From Pithys albifrons albifrons (taxonomy: Eukaryota; Chordata; Aves; Passeriformes; Thamnophilidae), in the NCBI RefSeq assembly GCF_047495875.1, contig NC_092463.1:7644622-7708621 (forward strand): 64,000 nt of DNA, read 5' to 3'. This document shows positions 1-30,583 of this stretch, piece by piece. How positions within the stretch are numbered: position 1 is the stretch's first letter; each line of letters opens with the position of its first letter. The notes beneath the pieces were generated by a model. That model was not told the DNA's origin and did no database searches. It was given only the letters and a program-made list of their open reading frames with translations. The translations under genes were made by a program, and so were the position numbers.

Positions 1-2391
1 AACAGGGAGCCTTGAACAGTGAGATGTGAGAGGAGCAAAGGAGAATCAGCCTCTGTAGATCTCGGTGCCATGCTCTTCAAACACCAGAGGAGCTAGAAAG
101 ATATAGAAAACCTTGACTTGCTTCTCTGTTTGTACCTTCCTGTACTGGGATCAAGCTGGCATCACCAGCATGTGAGATCAGATTGTGTTGGATTCCTCAT
201 GAAACAGCCTTCCCCGTGATGTCCAGAAAAAGAAGCAGATTTCAAGCAAAGTGGCCTTGTGTTTTATAGATGAGGGTCATGTATGGTGGTGTCAGTTTGC
301 AGTCACATAGCCACCAGAAATGTATGAGTTGCATGTATGTTAGCACAAGTTTTCTTGGAAGTCATGGAGATATTCCCAGCCCTTGTCTGGGGAAAGTAGA
401 GCTGTCAATTAGTTCCAGTCCAGTAGCTGCAGTCAGGTTATGTCTCACGGATCTGACCCTGGGAGATCATCATACCTGTTCATTCCATGTGTGTCCTTCG
501 CTTCTTTGATCTCAGAGTCCTTGGATGTCTCTCTCATGTCGTCCAGCTGGCTGGAGAACCTGCTGGACCAAGGAAGACAGACACTGGGAATGGTTAGAGC
601 ATCACTTATAACTCCCTGTTACTAGTTTGGTTTTTTTCAAAAGTGAGATCATGAATATTGTGAAAGGTGGAATTACAGAGAGAGATGGCAAATGTATGAG
701 CTATCCTTCAAAGAATGCAGGTCATTGAATAGCTCCTAAGTTGTGCTCAGCAATGCTTGGCATGAGCTGCAGATGCAGAAGCAGGGACTGAGGGGTTGTT
801 TGGCTTGTGCTCATCTGTCTCTGTGAAACAGATGAGGCTCTTTTTGTTTGGAGTATCTGCTTGTTTTCTTGATTTTTGAGCCTGAAGTCTTCCTGGCCAG
901 GGTGGCCAGCAAGCCTACTTGACATCTTTGGAAGAAAATAAAATTGCATTATTTATCTTTTTCAGCCTTAATTAAACTGGTCTGTAGGCTGGAAGGCCAG
1001 ACTGGTCGGCAGTCCAGGCAACAAAGCTGAGAGTGGCTGCAGAAACACTGGTTAACAACTGTGATGTTCCGACTTTGAGCTTTAGGGAGAAGAAATGTTT
1101 TTAAAAACACAAACACAGCAAAACATCCAAGCTGCTACTTGTCAGTAACAGTGCAGCTAAAAATTAGAGTTGGCAGGAGCTGCTTTTGTTCTCTCTTTGG
1201 TTTTAACATAATCAGCTGTTTAGGAGTTTGGTTTCTCCTCCACTCCTCCCCCTCACCAAATGTATGGTAAAGTTATAGAATGTGTTCTGTTCAAACATAC
1301 ACGTATTGTATGCAACATAATATTTCAATATAACAACTTTAAAATCTACCTTCAGATTTTCCATACTTCTTAGATGTTCCCTAGAGTCCTTTATTTGAAA
1401 CGAGGATCTGCCATTCCAGGAGAAACTTATATTTTCTTGTTTTATGTGCCATAATCAGTGGTTTTCTTAGATGACTGTACTAATTTACTAAAACATTTTA
1501 TCTTTTTCTCTATGGATGGGCTTAAAGGTCACCAATGGAAAAAAAGGGCTGCTTCCGAACTGTTGGGTCATGTGGTGGAGCAGGAGGTAGCAAAGTTTTT
1601 TGCCAGAGAGAAAGAAGATTATTCTGTTGAAGCTCTTTTAAGCCACCTGTGAGGTTTTTGACAAGACTAATCTCTGTGAACTGCTGTATTTACTGGTCCA
1701 TCGTTAGAATAGCAATGGCTAATTGAAAAGTTCAGCACTTTCTGTCTTCAGTTTCTGTAAAGGCAGGTGGTTTTATTCAGTATTAAGGCCTAGCTGTCCT
1801 CCAAAATGAAACAGACCAAACGTAAACCTGGAATTTTGGAACAAGGCAGCTGCATTTCTTCTCTCATCTTTTTCGGACCATTGACTTCTATCTTCTTCAC
1901 ATTGTAAGCATCAGAGCATTGTAATCCTTCAGAACAATACAGCAGGAGCTGCAAGGGGATGGTTCAGGTGTCATCTCTCTTGTACACCCCATTTATATTT
2001 TATTATTGCACAGATATAAAACTTGGTCTGTGCTTTAACCCCTATGTGTTTGTTTTGGAGCCATCTTCAGATTGCCCTGTGGACCACACTCCACTGAGAA
2101 AAGACTTGTATCCCCCCAGGAAAGGGAGATCTGTCTGGCTAAGGGTAAATGGTGCTTAATGGGAGGATATGTTACATGAGCTGTTGACCTACTCTGAGTG
2201 AACTGTCATAACAGCTTCATCTTGTGATGATGTTCTAGCTTTTTTATCTTTCTTTGCAGCTTCCTGCATACTCAGCTTCTACTGGCTTTACTCCAGCAGA
2301 AGAAAAGACCTTGAATTGAGTCAGTGCTCTGTGTCCTCTGTTGTTATGGTGAAATGTGATGTGTAAATTTGCTTTCTCTTTAAATCCCCAG
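1..2391 (+). other. MTHFD1: MTHFD1 intron, partial (5' end outside window)
   Basis: This stretch precedes the first MTHFD1 exon in the window. I looked for the preceding conserved exon (the segment ending in a CGINYVP-like motif in vertebrate MTHFD1) and did not find it, so I read all 2.39 kb as intron. It ends in a CCCCAG acceptor. It contains only short chance reading frames and no repeat family that I recognise. Confidence 0.75.
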
Positions 2392-24537
<22,146 letters not shown>

Positions 24538-24731
24538 AAGGAAGAATTAACCAAAGGTAGGTGCCTTCTTGAAGGCTTTCAATATTTGGGCTTTATTTCT
24601 CATCTTAAGATAATGGAGTTAAGCCAATCCTGTATTATGCCATATGTTTCCAAATGACATTTAATGATAATTCAGCCTGAAAGTTGCCTGCAGTTGTATA
24701 TAATAGTAATTAAATTTATTTTTGTTTTTAG

Positions 24732-25675
24732 CTCCCAGAAGAACACCTGATGAGTCATGTAAATGGAACTTGTGCCCTGATCTCTTTTTTAAATCAGAAC
24801 AAGATATGACTGAGAATGTAGTGCAAGAACTGACTGGAAGGAGGAGTGCTGAAGAATCAACTGCTAACTTTTAATCTGTAATAATTTTTTAAACTGCTAT
24901 GTTCCAAGCTAGGTGACACTGAGCATATAAACCATACTTCCTCTACAGACCTCCCACTTCAAAATTGTAGCAGAAGCAGAATACAGAAACTTGGGTTTAG
25001 TGACCTCTTTTGATTCAGTGACATGATTTTAATAATTAAAAATCCTAAAGCTGGAGCTCTTTGAAACAGTCTCAAGACTTAATTGTCTTAACCATAGGGG
25101 TTTTGTAGCATATATTATCTTTGAAAGGTCTTGTACACTGCAGTTTCCCACTTGCCATACTGACTTCTCTGTTCCACTTCTTGAACTGTGGGGGAAACCG
25201 CCGTGCTCTGAAACTGCACCAACGTCATTTAAAAGAGGGAGCAAGGAGGAATCCCCTTTGCTCCTCATCTGTCTCCAGAAGTGCTTGCCCTGTCTGCTGC
25301 TGTGGATTCTTCCTGCAGGCACCTGAGCAACGTCAGATTTCTGTGTTAGAAAGCCCATCTGCAACTACTGTATTCTACTGTTAATGGAGTGAAACCTCTG
25401 GATATCAGATCTGTAGGGACTGGATCTCTTGCCCATATCTGTGGCTTGTACCAAATGTGTCTTTTGAACCATTTTATGCTTCACATTAAGTGCAGTTACA
25501 CCAGTGACAAGCCTTATTTCCAAAGGTACTGTTTTGGTGAATGGAGACAACATGAATACTGATCAAGTGACTTGTAGCAGGTTTTGTCCGCAGGCCAAAA
25601 ATCATTTTGTAACATGAACATAGCACTGCTGCTGATCTTTTTAACTAATACAAATAAACTGGCAAAGACTTCAAC
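24732..25675 (+). other. MTHFD1: MTHFD1 3' UTR terminal exon (probable)
   Basis: After the stop codon a GTAGGT donor (24557) and a TTTTTAG acceptor (ending 24731) define a 175-bp intron in the 3' UTR. The downstream sequence lacks coding potential and runs to an AATAAA at 25653. The stop lies 19 bases before the junction, too close to trigger nonsense-mediated decay under the usual 50-55 base rule. The 3' end is estimated. Confidence 0.65.
25653..25658 (+). promoter_or_regulatory. MTHFD1: MTHFD1 polyadenylation signal AATAAA (probable)
   Basis: A canonical AATAAA about 0.9 kb into the last exon, followed by T/G-rich sequence. A second AATAAA at 25870-25875 could serve a longer form. Confidence 0.6.
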
Positions 25676-25875
25676 TTTTTGGATTTTAATGTATGCACTG
25701 AGACTACTGAATTAGAACTTATTTCTGTGATTAACTGCACACAAGCAGCAATCCTTGTATTGACAAGTAGGAGTGATTATTGCAGTAATAAGTTGCCTGC
25801 AATGCACCAGGGGGTGTGTGTGCATTTAATCTGGTTTCCTTCCCTAGATGATGTATGTCATCTGTAGGAAATAAA

Positions 25876-28430
25876 CTACCTGAATTATTCTGTGAATTTG
25901 ATGTACTTGCATCTGACTGCAGAATATCTGAATTAAAACTTGTGAGGCCCATCTGCTTGTGTCAGAACTGAATCTAAAAACATTCTGATTTGGTGAGAAC
26001 TGGGAGGATCAGGATGTAGGTGTGCACCAACGCAGGGGAGAATCTGTAGTACACAGATACTGTGTATATATATATATGTGTATGTATAGAGAGAGAGAGA
26101 GATATATATCTCTTCAGTTATTCAGGAGAGGAGAATAATTATATCAAAGTTACTTGGTTTTGACACAAGCAGACAGAATAGTTTAAATAGTTACAAGAGT
26201 ATTTGAGATGTATTCACAGCCTCCTAAAATTTTCCTTTTGATGGTGCTGAGGATTTACTGGCAGCCAGGTCTGCAGAGCACACTCAGGTCCTTTTTAGGG
26301 GGTTGAAAGGGTTGTTCCCCCATGGCTGCCCCAGCCCCCTGCCTGGCTAACAGGACCTCTTCACCTGCAGCTCCTTGGCCAAGCCTTCCCTCCAAGCAGG
26401 TTGCCAGAGTGGTTGCTGCCAAGTCTGCTGTCAGTTCCTACATTTAATCTTCCCTGCTACACTGCTTTCCTGCAAGAGCTCTGTGCTCCACCTTCATTTT
26501 ATGCTTATGAAAGATGGGATAAGTGCAAATTTATGCTAAGATTAGCCTCATTTTAGTTTAGCATGAGATCATAGCCATGTGCTTGAGAGAGATGGTTCAA
26601 GAGGTTGCTAGTCCACCTCCTGCAGGGAGGCACAGCCCTGGATCAGGCATGAACTGTTTGAGGGTTTGCTGTGCATGGCAGGACTGGCAGCGACAAGGCA
26701 TGAGGGCCAGAAAAACAGCCTCGAGCATTTCCAGAGGGGAATGTTTGCTAACCTGCATTTTCACCCCCTTGAGATGTGATCTGTTCCTAGTCTGGGTCTT
26801 GCAGAGATGATACATAAATAGGTTGTTTTTTTAACTCTTACCTTTGCAGCTAAGTATGCCAGGTCATGTCCTATTAAATAGGACACAGAGGACACTTAAT
26901 GTTTTCTAAGTACTGGAAGGTTGTCTTCTCCTTCTGTTGCCTAGAGAAAAAACTAATTATGTACAAATTTGTTCTCTGTAGGGCTATTTGTGGGCCTAGA
27001 GCCCTTAGTTGGTGTTATGACCATCCGTCCCGTGAGCTGTGCTATAATGAGAGTCTTGCATCACATCATATAAGAAATAACACAGATTTATTTTCTTGAG
27101 TAGTGCAAGGGACAGAAGTGAAAGGAGAAAGTGTTGCTTGGTTGGCTTGTTGCATGTCACCAGCATTTGAGTGTGGGCCCAGAGAGAAAAAAAGCTCCAG
27201 CTGGGCCAGGATCTTCTGTCAAGCTTACCCACCTTCTGACTAGCTCCTGGGCTTGCCACAGACCCTGTGATTTATTTCCCTTGCACCACAGCCTTTGGAG
27301 CCGCCATCTGCCCCTGGAGCATCAGGAATAATTGAATTCCATGCAAAGTGTTCCCAAATGGAGTTGCTGGGAGGTTGCCTCCATCACACCACCCCTGAGG
27401 CAGTGCACACATTCCCCATCCTTTCATTAGCCATTCTCTTCTCTGCTGCCTGTTCCCCTCCCTCCTGCCTCCAACTGCAACCAGGGAAAAGCTCCTCACA
27501 CTGAGGGGCCTCGCTTGGCTTTAATGCAGAAGTGGATTGTAATTAGAACCCACCGCCCACCCCAGGAGGGAAGCTGTTTCCAAATGAAGTTTATTATCCT
27601 GAGTGAACGTGAGCAAACACATCTCATAGGGGAGCTTTTAAAAAGGAAATTCCTTATTATGCTTGATGCACTTTTCAGTCCTCCTGGCTAACATTTCAGC
27701 ATTGAACCCATTTTGTACCTTTTTTCCCATGAAGAATCCAAAGAGGGGGAAGGTCATGTGTATTTTTCTAAGCCTGGCCTACACTGGAAGCCACTTGCAG
27801 GTTCAAAGTGCTGCTTTGCCCAGTTTCTTACGTGCAAACACACTGTGAAGCAGTTAATGTCTGCAAAACCTTTGTGGGCGTCAGTCAGCTCCCCGTGGAG
27901 ATGAATGGGGACGTTCAGGCATCTCAACTATAGTTTCCTGTAGTTCATCAGCTGCACTAGGTAGTCCTTTTTCCAGAGGCTCTCCCATCAATCATAACAG
28001 CTGGAGACATGATTTTTTAAAGATCTCAGCTCCTTTGGACAGAAAAAAACTCATATGAAAGGAGCACTTTTTCTGGCATTTTGGGCATGGACTACTTCAA
28101 GGCCAAGAGCTGACTTTCCTTACCTCCACCTCTGAAGGTGTAGCTCCTGCAGCACCCCCAACAGTGTGTGCTAAAAGCTGTGAAGGTTTCAGGTGGGACA
28201 CGAAAAACAGCTTCCAAGAGCAAGACCCCACACACTCCTTCCCACACAGCCAGACAAACGCCAGCGGTGCCTCCTCCCTGCGGGGTGTACACCTGGCTCT
28301 CTTCCAGTGCATCTTGCTGTCACTCGGATCTACGAACCACAGCTCGATTCCTAGGAGGACCTTTGCCTCGAGTTGTAGTTCATGGTTTTCGTGTCTGCTG
28401 CTGTCCCACAGCCTGGGAGGGCACGAAAGG
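25876..28430. other. Intergenic region between MTHFD1 and AKAP5
   Basis: About 2.5 kb between the MTHFD1 polyadenylation signals and the AKAP5 CpG island. Apart from a compound TA/GA microsatellite near 26061-26110 I see no gene, RNA or mobile element. Short frames on both strands do not resemble known proteins. Confidence 0.7.
26061..26110. repeat. Compound (TA)n/(GA)n microsatellite
   Basis: A run of TA dinucleotides passes through TGTGTATG into GA dinucleotides and back into TA, about 50 bp in total. Confidence 0.9.
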
Positions 28431-29110
28431 CTATTCTGCCAGCGGGAGAGGGATCTTGCCCCACGGGGAGGGATGCTGCCTTTCCAGAAAGGAAGGATGC
28501 TGCCCGCCAGAAGAGCGGTGCTATCCCGCCCCAGGCTGGGATGCTCACGAGAAAGGGATGCTGAGCAGCCAACAGGCAGCAGATGCTTTCCCATCGGAGG
28601 AAGGAGGCTGCGAGCAGGTGCGGGCCGGGGCGGGGGGCGGGCCGGGGGCTGGCGGCGGGGGGCGGGGGGCTGCCGGCAGCGCCCTCCCCACCGGCCCGGG
28701 GGGCGCGGCTGCGGCGGAGGCGACGGCGGCGGCAGCGCAGCGAGCGGAGCGGAGCGGGAAGGGCCGGGAAGGGCAGGGATGCGCCGGGATGCAGGTGAGG
28801 GCGCGGGGGGCGCGGGGGCGGCACCGCCTCGGGGGGACCCGCGGGGGCGGCGACACGCGTGGGGCTCCCGGTCCGCCTCTGCGGTCGCTGCCTGAGGAGC
28901 AACCCCCGCATCCCTTCGGAGGGGTCTGGCTTTGGGGGTTCCCCTTGCCCGGGGCGGGGGAGCGGCGGTGCCGGGCGGCTCCTGCTCCACACCCGCGAAC
29001 GCCCCCAAAAGTTCCCGGGCACGGGGGCGGCGGAGCCGGGATGCGCTCGGGGCAGCGGGAGCTGCGGGTGCGCGCTCACACAGCACCGACAGCTTCGCTC
29101 GTGCTCCCTT
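28430..29110. promoter_or_regulatory. AKAP5: CpG island, AKAP5 promoter region
   Basis: A very GC-rich, CpG-dense block between AT-rich flanks, about 1.5-2 kb upstream of the AKAP5 coding exon. It holds a clean donor, ATGCAG followed by GTGAGG, at 28794/28795. Reading frames within it on both strands (up to 329 codons) are alanine/proline/arginine-rich and look like GC-content artefacts. Confidence 0.75.
28640..28794 (+). other. AKAP5: AKAP5 non-coding first exon (inferred; start uncertain)
   Basis: Inferred from a CAG/GTGAGG donor at 28794 within the CpG island and a pyrimidine-rich acceptor GTGTTCCAG ending at 29942 upstream of the coding exon. The transcription start cannot be placed from sequence; 28640 is nominal. 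Two ATGs just before the donor would open short upstream frames that end soon after the junction. Confidence 0.45.
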
Positions 29111-29942
29111 AAAATATTATAATTGAAATAATAGTAATAATAATTTTAAACCCCAAAATGTGCTGCGGGGGAAGTGCGACCCGGAGGCTCCCTTTAACCA
29201 CCCTGCTCCTGAAAAGCAGAGCACAAAATGCCTGCCCGGAGCCCCCGAGCCCATCCTGCAGAAGTTGTTTGCGGTAACACCTTTTTGCATCTTTCTATCC
29301 CAAAATGTTCTGCTGATGTTTCGAGGCAGTGCTTTCTTTTTGGCATTTTTTCTTTTGATAAGAGTGACACACATCTTACAACATCACCTCTTTGATGAGC
29401 ACACACGGTGTTAATTGAGGTTGCCATGGGAGGCATGCACGTAGTATAAATAATCTCCTTTCTTGCCATGTGATTTGGCTTTTGTATTCCACAAGCCTCC
29501 TTTTTGTATTCTCTGTTTTTGCATATTGTCATATGGTGCATTAAAGATAAAAATATCTGCTGTCTCAGGGTGTAATTTCCCTAGCTGGAACTATGAGTGC
29601 ATATGGAGCAGTGGGGAAAGGATTTAGCAAACCATAGGAGAAGAAAATATATGTGTGTGCATGTGTAATATGTATTCACCATAATATGGACAGTTATATA
29701 AAAAAGTCCCCCTTTACCACATAAAATAGCAAAGTAGTACTTGCTGTGGTGGAACATCACTGGGTTGACATCTTGTGGCCTTATTTTGCCTTTGGATATT
29801 GATGCTGATTAGTGGAAATAAACTGCTATAGTGCATCCAGCCCTGGTCTGCCTTCCAAAATTAAATATTTAGAGAAAAAACCTTTTCGATACTTTTTTTT
29901 TAATTGCACTACAGGTCTTATCATTTGTTTGTTGTGTTCCAG

Positions 29943-30582
29943 ATAAAAAGTGGAAGCCTGTCACGCTTCACAGCAAACTTCATATAACCTGTGAGGGGAA
30001 CTGAAGCAGAAAGCAAAGCCACGGCAAAGCAGCATCTGACCTCGTCACTGGGGGGCAGAAAACAGCCACTGGTTCCACTGGTGCTTCAATCAAGCTCCCT
30101 ATGCAATGTGGAATTGCAGAGAGATCACAAAGTGCAAGATCTTTCGAGGTCCATGGGGTGAATAAAAATTATTAACTCTCGGCTTGATTTGTCATCCTTT
30201 GGGGGACAAAAAGTATGTCAGACTGGCCATTATACAGTTGCTGCTGTTAGACCAAGAGCAGCTTTGAGTGGGTTTATTCCGGAGATGAGAGTGACTGTGG
30301 CCAGCAAAGCCAAGGAGAAGCCTGTTCAACTGCACATCTGCCTGGGATTCCTTGGAGAGGTGATAAAGTGAGTAATAAGACGAAGTGGGAGTTATAAAGA
30401 GGATGCAATAGCTCCAGCAGAACTTCTTTTCACTGCCACATCCGCTCATTACAAAGCAACTAATGTTATTTGGAGAACTATTTGAGGAAAAAATGCACTT
30501 TGAGCATCTCTGCAGTTCTTGTGTCTGAGGCATCAATCAAGAAAATCGCTAATACAGTGCAAATGAAGGAGGAGCAAATGTG
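29943..30582 (+). other. AKAP5: AKAP5 5' leader on the coding exon
   Basis: Sequence between the inferred acceptor at 29942 and the AKAP5 start codon. It contains several upstream ATGs, the last of which gives a six-codon frame ending on the main start codon. It has no coding similarity I recognise. The acceptor assignment is inferred. Confidence 0.5.
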
Positions 30583-30583
30583 A
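30563..30583 (+). promoter_or_regulatory. AKAP5: Upstream ORF overlapping the AKAP5 start (UGAUG)
   Basis: The frame ATG AAG GAG GAG CAA ATG TGA (MKEEQM) ends with TGA at 30581-30583, whose last base is the first base of the AKAP5 ATG at 30583. The final ATG TGA is itself a start-stop element. A regulatory effect is inferred; what is visible is the one-base overlap. Confidence 0.5.

Noticed and set aside
1..2391. Possible upstream MTHFD1 exon in the first 2.4 kb
   Set aside because: I looked for the conserved segment that precedes the first exon seen (GAIVIDCGINYVP-like) and did not find it, so no exon is called.
28097..29086. Minus-strand 329-codon frame in the AKAP5 CpG island, and plus-strand frames of 243-314 codons over the same bases
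   Set aside because: Composition is dominated by Ala, Pro, Arg and Gly as expected of CpG-island sequence, frames overlap on both strands, and none resembles a known protein.
30580..30582. GTG at 30580 as an upstream start of AKAP5
   Set aside because: It is not an ATG, and the next codon is an ATG in good context that matches the N terminus expected for AKAP5.
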